DNA from: Himantopus leucocephalus
Lineage: Eukaryota; Chordata; Aves; Charadriiformes; Recurvirostridae
Direction of reading: 5' to 3'
Assembly: GCA_003993805.1 (NCBI GenBank)
Contig: RSEF01000003.1
Location: 44,072,012-44,136,011 of the forward strand
DNA: 64,000 nt
This document shows, in pieces, positions 11,487 through 22,543 of the stretch (position 1 is its first letter; the number at the start of each line of letters is the position of its first letter). The translations under genes and the position numbers were made by a program. The notes beneath the pieces are model-generated. The model made no database searches and was not told the DNA's origin. It saw nothing but the letters and a program-made list of their open reading frames with translations.

Positions 11487-14400
11487 CTGAAATGATATTT
11501 TTGAAAAAACATGACCACAACATTAGGCAGAAAAGCCAGTTCAAGTTTAAAACAATTGCAGATCAAATTTCTTCTAAGAAAAATGTTTCAGGAGGAGGCA
11601 GTAGAATTTAGATGAGAAAATCTTTCAATATTGTTAACTTTATAGTACACACTGGATACTTTTTCAACAGATTCCTTAATAAAGAAGAAAAAAGTATAAG
11701 GTTTCAGAGCAATTACCTGGAATTGTCTCTCACAGTGAGAAGCAGGCTACACTTGCTTGCTTCACTTTTGATGACTAGGAGCCATTATTTATTGATTGAC
11801 AGTTCTGAACTGTGGTACTGTTGCTATTCAAGATAGAATTAAAGTGCTTACATATAACTCATGAGTTTTATTGGAAGAAGGGAAAGCGGAGAATTGTGAG
11901 AAAGATCAAAAATATCTCAAACCCCTCATTTGACAGAATTCTAGCCACTAGTTCAGTGTAATGTCTTCATATTGCATTAATAAGAATAGGGAGAGATTAT
12001 TTAGAAAAGCATAATCATCATAAAGATTATCATTAAAACATAACCATGCTAAAAGTATATATTAGTTTTTATAAATTTTGGGTTGATAAATCACATTCTC
12101 AATAACAACGTGCAGCAGAACAAGAACATGCACTCAAGCTGGACACCAGAAACAGGCTATTATGCTTTCCAGAATTTAAAGCACAGTGAACAGACAGTAG
12201 CCCTGCACAGAACAACACAGATTTACCAAGATTTAGGAGCTTAAGTACTGCCCAAAGTAGGTACACTACAAACTGACCCAAGAAGACTGCATGGAAGAGT
12301 GAATAAATCCTGGCAGATCTAAACTGTTTCTGTATATTACTAGTTTTTATCTCATCCATGGTTAATCGAAAATTTCCTGTGCATTAAGCTTAGGGGCATA
12401 CATCTCCAATTCTCTCCATGCCATCTCTGCACTTTCATTGAAATCCTAGCGCAAGCCACAGTGCGATTCCTGTGTTTCTTGTCTTTTTTTATAGGAACGT
12501 GTTTTCAGAAAAGGGAATTCACAAACCCATTGGTTTAGTCTTGACTCTGGGACCCTAAAAGTCTTGTGAACAATGTCTGAACAACATGTCAAGGAACCCA
12601 AGAGTTTTTACCAAACTGTGGAACATGGTGGTCTGCAGTTACTTTTTCATATCTGTAACCCAGTTCCTGGCAGTGCCAATGGGTCTGTCATGCCATTATG
12701 CATACACATCTAATCTAATCTAATCTGTCTACTATTTAGAAAACAACTATATTCTTAGAAAAACCCAGCATCATATGTCAAAATCACGCTGGGTTAAGGA
12801 AGCTGTCAGTGTGTAAAAGCCTTCGAGCTAACATAGCAATGTGATTGCTTACATCGTCAAAGACTCCATGATGCTCCTATCTACTGATGAACATGACCAC
12901 TAATTGCTCCAGATACAGATTGATTGCCAAGTCCTACATCAGAAAGAATCAATAAGCTGGCAAATTCTTCACCGTGCTGGAGGCACAAGACTAGGCTGAT
13001 CAGAAACTTAGTTGTCTTATTGAATTTCACTGGATTTTTTTTTTAAAAAGGTGGCTGTTTCCTTTTTAATTGCTTTGACTTAATGACTTCCAATACTAAC
13101 ATTGCTGTATTAAAAATTATAGATAAATTCTATTAACAACTCTTTGTTATTAAAAATACTTGTGCGATTATATTAGTGCAATATCATTCATAGTTCTTTC
13201 CTTTTCCATTCATTTCGCTAATCTAAAATAGATTAATATAAACTAAAAATAAAATCTCTAAACCTAGCAACTGAAAGAGTTTTAAACTAAATTTAAAGAA
13301 CAAAAAAAATATTAGCTGTAACTGATGGCTATGGGCTTAAATTAACTCCTGTTCCCCAGGAATACATATAGTACATTTTCAAGAGAAATATTTCTTACTT
13401 AAACATGTTAGAAACACTTAATCTGGTGTTTCTAGATGTCGTGTTAGTCTATCTAACATCTAAAAAAACTGTAAGAGGGTTTAATTCTCATTTCTATTTC
13501 ATAATCAAATTAATGCAGTTACACATATCAAGAGCTACTACTAGAACCAGTACATGAATACATAGAATGGTGAGCTCTGAACGTTTATACAAAAACATAC
13601 ACACCTGCCAGAAATCACTAGCATATAGAAAATCTTATTTAAAAGAGTAGTCCCAATCTGTAATGAATCACAAAACCTAAGAGTGCCTATTGACAAGCTA
13701 ATGTACAACAACTTCCCTTCATTTCCACGTTGGTTTACAACAATCTTCAAACACCTCCTGTAAGAACCACTGAGATCACTGCTTTATCAAAGGGAATTTT
13801 TGCCATGGTATAATTGGTGTATGTAACATGTAAGTCAAAAGGGTTTGGCTCAATTGCTCTTCTCTGTTAACAAGATATAATTCCTCTTAGTACTTCTGAA
13901 CTTTTGTGACTGCAATGCGCGTATTCCATGTGATGGCAGTAATGAACAGCCTATTTAAATATGAACATTTATGGAGTTTGTGCCATAAAAAAATTAGGGA
14001 AATCTTTCCCATTGGTACTCTGCACCAGCCATCCTTGACAACCCCTGGCATCCCGGAAGGGATGGGGCCAGACGTTACTCTGTTGTGTCCCTCAGCCATG
14101 TGATGGGAGGGCACTAGGAGCTGGGGGAAATGTGAAAAGTGTCTGCTTCCAACTGGAGTGTGCTAAGGTTCCTCGGGGCAGGCAACAAAGCACCCAATGG
14201 CATAAGTGTCCATCCTGGTCATGCAAAGCCTGCTCAGCTCTGCAACTGCTGCTGTTTCTTTAGCCATCTGTTTGGCCAGCACTGAAACTGAGTCAAAACC
14301 CCTTTGTACATGGAAGGACTACACAACTGTGTTCCAAATTATTGCCAGACAGGGACTAAAACTGTGGAAAGCCTGATAATAAAAGTAACAGGCAACTGCT

Positions 14401-17400
14401 CTAGAAAGAAAAATAAATAAAAAAATAATGAGGTACAAATGAAAGAGCAAAATAAAATGCATGGGTTTTGAACTCAAAATAAATAAGCAAAACATTTTAA
14501 AACCCTTTTCCTAATAGCAGACAAATAGAAAACGCTATCAAAGTCAGCTAACAAAATTGTGAAAATGCACAGGCATATAAAAAGACAGCATGCCATATGT
14601 CCACCAATATCTAGTACAACAGGAACATTAAGAAAGCCATTAAGATAGTGTCCCCATTGTGCCCAGGTATACAATAACATATGGTACATTTCCTGCTTCA
14701 CTGTGCATTTCCTTGCTTTTGTTGTTTAGCATCGCTAATCCAGAGATCAATTAATATAGTTTGTGTGTTCATTTCTCTGCAGAATATTTTAAAATTCTTC
14801 ATTGCTGCTTAAAATTCATCTTTTTTTAGGGCGAGTGCACAGTAAGTGTTAATGTAAGGTAGGATTTTTTCCAAACATTAATTAAAGGGAAGAGCTAGAT
14901 AGAATTATTATAAGGTAGCTACACATGACACTTAAATTATTATTGTCTTCTTATTTAAGTCCTCACACAATTTGCTGTAATGATGCCACAGAGAGACATT
15001 ACAAGGTTGTTGATAGTTTTAATCAATGGAGACTTCCCAAGGACAGATGTGGGTATCTCTCAGGATTGTACATTAGAGGCAAAATAGTAAGGGAATTATG
15101 TAGGAACGTTAAAGAAAATACAACAAGAAATATAAGGTGACTATGTACTGTAAACCTGTACATGTGGAGAAGAGAAAGAAACCAAGATGTCTGAAAGATT
15201 TTTCTGCTTCCTGGATATTTATTCTTGAAAACCTAAAGAAGATTAAAGAATCTCAGGATTCTCAAAACCAAGATGAAAATTATTTGTAAAACACATTGTC
15301 TCTCTCTTTAGTATTTATAGATTGCATATGCCTCCTAGAAGAGTGGAACTTACCCATGCTAGGTCAATCCTACTAAGGTTCGTATTTGATTACAGGACTC
15401 CTTATGGGGAAAGAAAAAAAAAAGTTCTCTTCTCAAAGGAATATTGTTCATTATCTTATCTACCTTTCTAAAAGATTCATATCTTGTTTCATGAGCTTGA
15501 TATAGAAAATGAAATTAGAGTGAAAATAAATAAAAGAACCCACCAACTTCTCAAATGCTTGTGTCAGAAATGTTTAGATCAAATAACTGATTAGACCAAA
15601 TAACTAATATCCTGAACATTCAATTTTATAAGATAAAGGGTGAGAGCTCAATAATAAATAATAAACATCAGTCCAGATCCACTAGGATTTGCCATTTACT
15701 GTCTTACCTGTGAGAGTGGTGCTATGCAGTACTATTTGAAAAATGATGCATAATTTATTTCCAAGAGTGAATGGAGAAGGAAAGGATCTCTAGTATGAAA
15801 TCAAATCAGAATGAAGAAAGGAAACCATTACAAGCTTGAGTTAGTATCTTCACCAGTATAAACTATACCTCAATTTTAGACATTTATTAATGCCTAAAAT
15901 AATTAATATTCTGAGTGGAAATACAGGTTCTTGCCCAAATTATAGTAAGATAGATTTATGTCAGCTGCTGATTTCATTAAAACACATTTTCCATTTAGCA
16001 TTAGTAGACTGTTACAGACTATGAGTGAACATATGGATATTGAATTAGGTTTCATATCTTTACAAGGCAGGAATTGCTTAGACACTGTGTAAAATCATCC
16101 AATATACGATTCCAATATCTAAAAATACTATATGGGCTCTCCATATGACTTTTTCTTTAAATGTTGTGTTTCCTTTGAGAGCCACAAGACTTCACACCAC
16201 TTTCTTCTGTATTTCTCATTCAATTATTTTTACTTCCTCGTAACTCCTGCAAAATTATGCTCCTTGATTTTCCTTACAAGAAAAGGTTTGTGTTTTGTCA
16301 TATAATTGTATTCCCTTTTATCTTCAAAATTAATCTCAAAATTAATTTCCTTACTACATTTCTGGGTACAGTGTATTACAGTAGACACTACTGAAATTTA
16401 CTAAGCAATTCCATATAATATTTTCCCTAGGATGGAATATGACAAAAATGACAATTTCGATCAAACTATTGGTACTGCAAACTAGAAACAACACTTTGCA
16501 ACTGAATCACTGTAGTCATGCAGATCAGAACGTGAAATTAGTATTTCTGGATATTAAATAGGTTAAATAAGTTACCCACTTTAAGTATTTTAAGAATGGC
16601 AGAGGATGAATATTATGCAGTACGTACCTAATGGAGAAGGACTCCTTCAAACACGAATTCGTAAATTCAGGTCTTGTTAACAGTGAGATTTACCAAAAGA
16701 AGAATCATTCCCATTTACAACATAACAATTTCACTGTTCTAGCACATAATAAAAATTAAGATGATCTTTAAAAGTTCTGTTTTTTCTTAATTTTTTTTTT
16801 TCTGAATCGTGAGATAATAATCTATTTTTGGTCCGTTGACTTTGCATAATAACGCCTTTCTTCAATTCCAATATTTTAGAATCTGATCATACCAGGTTAT
16901 GGTATGCACAAATAAAATCTCTTTCCTGAAGAAAATACTTCCTTTCAACTACATGATAGAAGAAAAAATCTATCCACTCTCCCCAGCAAAAGGGACACAA
17001 GAAAAAAGGAATTTTAGCTTTTAGGGAAGTGACAGTAACCTTCTGGCTTTTTTACCTTTGGTTTTTAGTATACTCTGAACCTACTGGAATGAACAAGAAT
17101 ATCCATATCATCTGCTTTTACAATGAAAGAATGCAGAAAAAAGTGCACTTTTCACAACTTGCTTTAATTTTTTTTTCTATGTCTATCACTATTTATCAGT
17201 GTCATGTAATTGTGCCAATAAATATATAATTCCTTGCATAGTATAATAAAAGAACAGAAAATGTCTTTATATTTGACTACAAAGCATACTTCAGCACTTT
17301 TGCTATTGCTAAGCATACATTAAGGATAAATACAAATTGTTTTTGCCATTATTCAAAGTTTAAATACTTTTAAAAGTAAAAATTGAAAAACAGATGTCAG

Positions 17401-18613
17401 AATTATTGAATAGTGATCAACACAATACAATCAATATGGTTTTATTTTTTTTCCTATCGTCAGATTAGAGGAAAAAAACCAACAATCTATGAACTCTTAG
17501 CTAAATGACTGACTTAGTGTTAAAACAATCTATAGTATACCTGGGAAAGTAGATACTACAAGTGGCTATTTAAGCCTTATAAGTAGATAGTATAAGACTT
17601 ATTTGTATAATGTGCTTTAATATTTCTTTACAAAATGCCTTCTGATTTCTGAACACAGAAACAGTTCTTCTAGTCCTACAGAGAAGAAGATAATAATATA
17701 TACACTTTCTGTTTTAAGAAGTGTTGCATGGAGAGCTTTTTTGTGGTCGCTTTTTTTAATAGCTGAAAAAAGGATAAGAAAGTACACTTGGCACAAGCTC
17801 TTTTCTCATTCCTTTTTTATACATTAAGATTCACTTTCTACAGTAATATTTTCACCTACATAATCTCCAGGCCAATAAAAAGCACGATCATTTCCCTTCC
17901 CAGTAATTACATGGTTGCCAGCTTCAATTTAGTTCCATTTACCCTTTCAGAATTCTTAACTTTTAACAGTTGCTCAACATGCATCTTCATTACTTTCCTC
18001 TTACTTCTTCCAGGTATGAAAGGTATTCAACTCTGCAGCAGACATTAACTTTCCTCCCCCCGCTCCCCTTATACACTTCCCACTCTCCATCCAAATTTGT
18101 CTTGCAACTAAGCGGGCTATCTTCAGAATCATGTCAGGTAGATTCTTTGTTATGTACTGGTTTATTTTCACTCTGAAAACACTATACTACACTAACTTTT
18201 AAACTGAAAATGAAGTTCTCTTCAAAATAAGAAAAAAACCCACGTACGCTCAACAAAATAAACCATTTGAATCCTGAAATAAAATACTTACTATACCGCA
18301 GTACCATTCAATATTATGCCTCCTAGTTATAATCATCGAACAAAAATTATATGAGAGTTCTGGGAAGCACTGGAGAGTTCTGCCATACACCATGTTCTGC
18401 CTTGGACCATTGCCCAAAACACCGTTCATCTTTGACAGTATTAAAGTCTGATATCTCTTGAACCGGCTGGAGTAGAAACAAATACCGTGCAGCACTGCTG
18501 TGCTGTGATTACGAGCTTTGCAACAGTAAAAGCATTTCTTTTAAAACTTGTGGAGATAGAATGTGAATGTGCACATTACAATTACTTATTCTGCTCCCTT
18601 CCATTCCTCCCAG
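11487..18613. other. Unassigned AT-rich sequence
   Basis: About 7 kb in which I see no gene, transposon or RNA gene. Small features include a run of four TCTAA-type units near 12708-12727 and several A/T homopolymers. ORFs up to 86 codons exist but are T-rich and have no domains. Confidence 0.5.
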
Positions 18614-18738
18614 CTTCAAATTCCGACATGATAGAAGCTACTATCTCACAAGCTGTTAAAGATAGCGTGCAGCTAGAAAATTATCTAACTGGAAGTTTGA
18701 ACCTCCGCTTTCAAATACCACAAAGCACTAATCTCTAG
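18614..18738 (+). CDS. Candidate terminal exon, unknown protein
   Basis: A strong pyrimidine tract (CTGCTCCCTTCCATTCCTCC) followed by CAG at 18611-18613 makes a good splice acceptor. One frame is then open to TAG at 18736-18738. The roughly 41-residue peptide begins SNSDMIEATISQAVKDSVQL and reads as polar and amphipathic, unlike the hydrophobic T-rich frames around it. I know no family with this ending. No matching upstream exon was identified. A chance ORF next to a chance tract is possible. Confidence 0.2.
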
Positions 18739-18938
18739 CTCTGTGGTTTGTAAGGTTGCTGAAATCATGTGGGAGCTGAAGTGAAAAGCAACAAATGGTG
18801 ATGGTAATCTGGTGATGTGAAGGTTTCATTATCTTAGGACCTACCATGTCTGATAAAATAGTACAAGTGCTCACAGGACCAGTAAAATTATCTTAAGTAT
18901 GCAAACAGCAGGGGAAAAGCACTGATCCTTAAATGGCA

Positions 18939-18996
18939 GTAAAGCAGACAAAGACAAAAGCAGACAGAGTAAAGCAGTTAAAGACAAGAGGTAAAA
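18939..18996. repeat. Imperfect 30-bp tandem duplication
   Basis: GTAAAGCAGACAAAGACA at 18939 recurs as GTAAAGCAGTTAAAGACA at 18969, in a purine-rich stretch. Two units only. Confidence 0.7.
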
Positions 18997-19169
18997 CACA
19001 ATTAGGTAAGATACAGAGCACTCTTCCTTTTTCCCTTGTCCATTTTTTGTAACAATGTTTTAATTATTTACATATGTGTTAGAATAACAAATTGGTATTT
19101 GCCAAATAACATTCATAGTTTAGGTTTCATATTGGAAAAAATAATAATATGTGTTTTCAGTAAGAAAAG

Positions 19170-19478
19170 ATGCCTGATCTCAATTACATTCGTAATGTAC
19201 CTAATTCTCAATACAACTCAGGACAAGTTGACCTATTATCTACAAACTCCTTTGAAAAGTCTAAATTTAGTGTCTCTGATTGTGACAGTGCCAGGACATA
19301 CACTGGTTGTGTTTCTACTGTCTATTTTTCTGGTACACCTCCAGCATCCAGAACCGTTGCACCAGGAATGTTTGACGATACATCCCTGCTTAGTACTTTC
19401 AGGATGCTCTTATTGACCTGTTGCTCAGCAATTCAGACAATCTCTTTTGGAACCAACCAATACACTCTGCCTGAGTGA
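19170..19478 (+). CDS. 102-codon ORF, unknown protein (doubtful)
   Basis: A self-contained ORF starting at an ATG with a purine at -3 and an in-frame TAA nine bases upstream. It begins MPDLNYIRNVPNSQYNSG and is rich in Ser and Thr through the middle, with five cysteines and a more hydrophobic region near residues 75-90. It stops at TGA just before the antisense CR1. Composition looks more protein-like than the neighbouring frames, yet the overlapping frame (19036-19416) is also open. I recognise no domain. It could be a small gene, part of an exon, or chance. Confidence 0.17.
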   Translation: MPDLNYIRNVPNSQYNSGQVDLLSTNSFEKSKFSVSDCDSARTYTGCVSTVYFSGTPPASRTVAPGMFDDTSLLSTFRMLLLTCCSAIQTISFGTNQYTLPE

Positions 19479-19509
19479 TTTCTTAAGGCAGATTCACAGC
19501 AATGAAGTC

Positions 19510-20460
19510 CTCAATCATTTTTGTGAGCCTTTGTAGAGTCCCTCCAGTATGTCCATGTCTTTTTTTTATACTGGGGGCCCAGAACTGAACCCAGCACTCC
19601 AGATGTGGTCTCACAAGTGTGGAGTAGAGGGAAAGGATCACCTCCCAGCCCTGCTGGCTGTGCCCATACTAATGTTGCTGGCCTTCATTGCCTTGAGAGT
19701 GCATTACTGACTCATGGTCAGCTTGTTGTCCAACAGGACTCCAAGCTCCCTTTCTGCAAAGCTGCTTTTCAGCCAGTCAGCCCCAAGTCTGCCCTAGAGC
19801 ATGGGATTTTTCTTACCTCAGTGCACAAATTGGCATTTCCATTTGAATTTTTTGAGATTACTGTATGCCTATTTCTCCATCTTCTTGAGGTCCTTCTGAA
19901 TGACAGCACAACTGGTCTATTAATGCCTCCCTTGTTTTGTAACAACTGTAAACTTGCTGAGGGCGCATTCTGTCCCATAATCTAGACAATTAGTGAAGTT
20001 AAACAGTACTAGCCCCTGTATTGACCCCTGGAGTACACCACTTAGTGACTGCCCTGCAGCTAGACTTCATTTCACCAACCACAAATCTTTTAGCCCAGCA
20101 GTTCAGCTAATATTTCAGTCCACCTCACTGTTCATTTATTTAGTCTGTACTGCATCAGATTGTCTATGAGCATGTCATGAGAGACAGCATTGAAAGTATT
20201 GCTAATGTCAAGATAAACAACATTCATTGCTCTCCCATCATCCACAAAGCTAGACATTTCGTTGTAGAAGGCTACCAGGTTGCAGGTGTAATTTCCCCTT
20301 TATAAACCCATGCTGACTGCTTACAATCATCTTCTTGTCCTCAATATGCTTGGAAATGATTCCCAGGATTAGTTGTTCCATTACCTTCCTGGGGATTGAG
20401 GTGAGGCTGGCTGGTCTGTGAGTTCCCATGTCCACCTTCTGTCCCTTTCTGTGCAAAAGG
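19510..20460 (-). mobile_element. CR1 LINE fragment, antisense (RT to near 3' end)
   Basis: Antisense CR1. On the plus strand, from low to high coordinate, it shows the 3' coding landmarks (CCCAGAACTGAACCCAGCAC, TCTCACAAGTGTGGAGTAGAGG). After these come the thumb region, the FADD/SKF region (AAACTTGCTGAGGGCGCATTC), the PQG region (GGAGTACACCACTTAGTG) and motif A (about 20160-20220). The high-coordinate end is the SQHGF.KGK and YRPASLTS block. It lacks the last few hundred bases of the usual 3' end. It is heavily mutated and has no long frame. Its divergence suggests an older insertion than the 595 or 57590 copies. Confidence 0.9.
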
Positions 20461-20468
20461 CTGCACAT
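20250..20468 (-). pseudogene. CR1 RT N-terminal palm fragment
   Basis: A 72-codon open frame on the minus strand with the CR1 RT blocks HRPASLTSIPRKVMEQLIL and then SSQHGFIKGK, equivalent to fingers/palm motifs of non-LTR RTs. Catalytic motifs A and C lie further along in disrupted sequence. The first residues (MCSLLHRKG) are probably not from the element. Confidence 0.8.
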
Positions 20469-20564
20469 ACTGCTGCACCTATTGCTGCCTCTGTTATTCG
20501 TGCTCTCCTCCTGGCTTCAGTGCTAACTAGTTCTTATATTTGTCAACAACAGGGCCATGCTCAG

Positions 20565-20670
20565 CTTATCCACTGCCCTCATGATTCTGTAAATCTCATT
20601 CAAACCCCTCTCAGCTTTCTTCAAGTGAAAGAGTCCAAGACTCTTTCCTTGGAAAGCAACCATTTGACCC
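20565..20670 (-). mobile_element. Old CR1-like LINE 3' coding scrap (probable)
   Basis: The plus strand reads CTCATGATTCTGTAAATCTC, then CAAACCCCTCTCAGCTTTCT and AAGAGTCCAAGACTCTTTCC. This word order is typical of old antisense CR1 elements near the RT C-terminus and 3' end. It lies beyond the 5' limit of the neighbouring CR1 and belongs to a different part of the element, so it is a separate, older piece. Confidence 0.5.
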
Positions 20671-22127
20671 ATTCAGAAGTTGGAGCATATACAACTGTGT
20701 TTTTATTGCGCATTTATGCTCAAAAGTAAAAAAAAAAGGCATGTATATATTAAGATGGAATATTAATGGCTCAGATTATACGTAGTTGAGGTTAATTTCA
20801 CATCCTCTGCAATTTTATTATTAATTTTCAGTGAAAGAAAAGGTCTTACACCTTGAACATTATTGCTTTCAGTATCAATACAGAAATCTTGTATTTTTTC
20901 TTTTTTGTGTGGATTAATTTTACTACTGTTGAGATCCTCTTTCTGGCTGTTGCTTTTCAGTTCCTTGATTTTTCATATCTCTAGATCTTTTCCTACTTCC
21001 AAAGATTGAATCTGTCACACTATTCTTTAGGTGCCTGAAAACCTCTACTTTTCAAACATATTGCTGTAATAATAATAAAAAAAGATGTTTGTCTTTCTCT
21101 TTATGGCATAAAAAATTAACAGAATATGGGACTGACATGCTATGAAGCTCTTCAGAGACCAGAAAGAGACCAGAAACAGAATCCAGCTTTTTGTTACGGT
21201 GTTAAACCAGGCATAACTGATTCGATGTATTCTCTTTATTTCCTGAAAATTATGAATCACAGCAGGTGATTTAGAGTGAGCATCATTCTAATGGGATCAG
21301 AAATAACAAAAGCAGGTTGAGAAAATGGTCTGCATGGTAGATATTCTTAGATTTTAGCAACTTTTACAGGATTTTATAGAAGATACAAAATCCACATGAT
21401 CATTAGAAAGTAAATGACACCACCTAGAATATGTAGAAGTCAGAGCCACATACATCATCTTTTCTAAATTTGAGAAACACAAAAAATGAAACCAAAAAAG
21501 CCATTCTTTTCATCATATGGTTCTGAACTCTGTTCATACGTTGTGTTGTAGGTGCCGTATTTGATCAATTTTGTGCCAGTATTATTCCATTAACTTTATA
21601 AACTGATGCAAGAAAAGCATTAGAAATTTTCACTGTCAGATTTTAGTAACGGATGGCCATGTCATTTTGGTAAAGTAAGCAGCTCCTCTCTTTCAAGTTA
21701 CATTAGATAGAAAATTGTGGGTAATATAATGATATATGAAAATATAGACAGCTGTTTGTTACAAATATGTGATGTGTATGAGTTAGTTTACTTCTGATTA
21801 AGAAGACATAGCATTTAACTATTGCTAAACCTGATTTGAGAAATAACTTTTTTCCCCCTGAAAATTGTGAAAGAAGCACCACCAACAGCTCGACACTGAT
21901 GTGTCTTTAACATTCATTGAGTTATTTTCGCAAAATTAACACAAATTCGGAGCATACATAAATCATTTCTGTGGAAGAACTTTTTTAGTGTTAGTAAGAA
22001 TTTGAAAGTTTTCTTAAGGCTTCTCTATAAGCTAGAATTTTGGAAACAATATACAAATAATATGTATCATCTTAGCTCAACTTTTACTTTATAGTCTTTC
22101 AGTTTGGCACAACTATCGTGGGAATTT
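20671..22127. other. Unassigned AT-rich sequence
   Basis: No gene or repeat recognised. ORFs are short and biased by composition. Confidence 0.5.
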
Positions 22128-22343
22128 TTATGCCACTGTACTGGGAAAGGAAAGAAGTTCCTTAGTGGCAGCGTCATCTTCAGAATGAAGCACTGAAAGT
22201 CCTTCCAAGAGGAATACTTTTGCATTCTCCAGGTCCAAGATGCTGTTTGGCTTAAAAGACCTTAAGTCTGGGGGAAGAATATATGCCCAAAACATCCTCC
22301 TCACAACAGGCTTCTTAGATTTGAACCTAAGAACTATGAGCAC
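22128..22343 (-). CDS. Exon-like ORF, unknown protein (doubtful)
   Basis: A minus-strand frame of about 70 codons, containing KSKKPVVRRMFWAYILPPDL and then an acidic second half with LENAKVFLLEGLSVL, ending at TAA. The basic patch, aromatic/proline stretch and acidic tail are reminiscent of the membrane-proximal cytoplasmic part of a type I receptor. I cannot match it to a named receptor. It has no ATG start and would have to be entered by splicing, possibly near AAATCTAAG (about 22316). The hydrophobic segment listed at 22402-22527 lies just upstream in the same orientation. Confidence 0.2.
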   Translation of the reverse strand: MLIVLRFKSKKPVVRRMFWAYILPPDLRSFKPNSILDLENAKVFLLEGLSVLHSEDDAATKELLSFPSTVA

Positions 22344-22401
22344 CTTTGAATGCTACATCTTCTCTTTTCTTCTCATTTTCTAAATTTTGGAACATATCTC
22401 A

Positions 22402-22527
22402 GCTGAAGCATGAAAACAATAATGAAAAAGTAACTTTGACAAATACTTTACGGGTAATAGCAAAGAAACACAAGGTTATAAACAGCCCAAATGCTGACAG
22501 GCCCATGAATATCCTCCTTGCTTCTGC
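22402..22527 (-). CDS. Possible transmembrane-segment exon (doubtful)
   Basis: A minus-strand frame of 42 codons, bounded by stops and too short to be flagged as a gene by itself. It reads ARRIFMGLSAFGLFITLCFF and then AITRK. This is a hydrophobic run of about 18 residues with basic residues on both sides, as at a single-pass membrane segment. CGTAAA followed by GTATTT (about 22451-22440) could be a donor site. T-rich DNA often produces such runs by chance, so the case rests on its position before the ORF at 22128-22343. Confidence 0.15.
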
Positions 22528-22543
22528 TCATTTTTTGTAGATA

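Noticed and set aside
12708..12727. TCTAA repeats as a telomere-like array
   Set aside because: The unit is not the vertebrate TTAGGG/CCCTAA and there are only about four copies.
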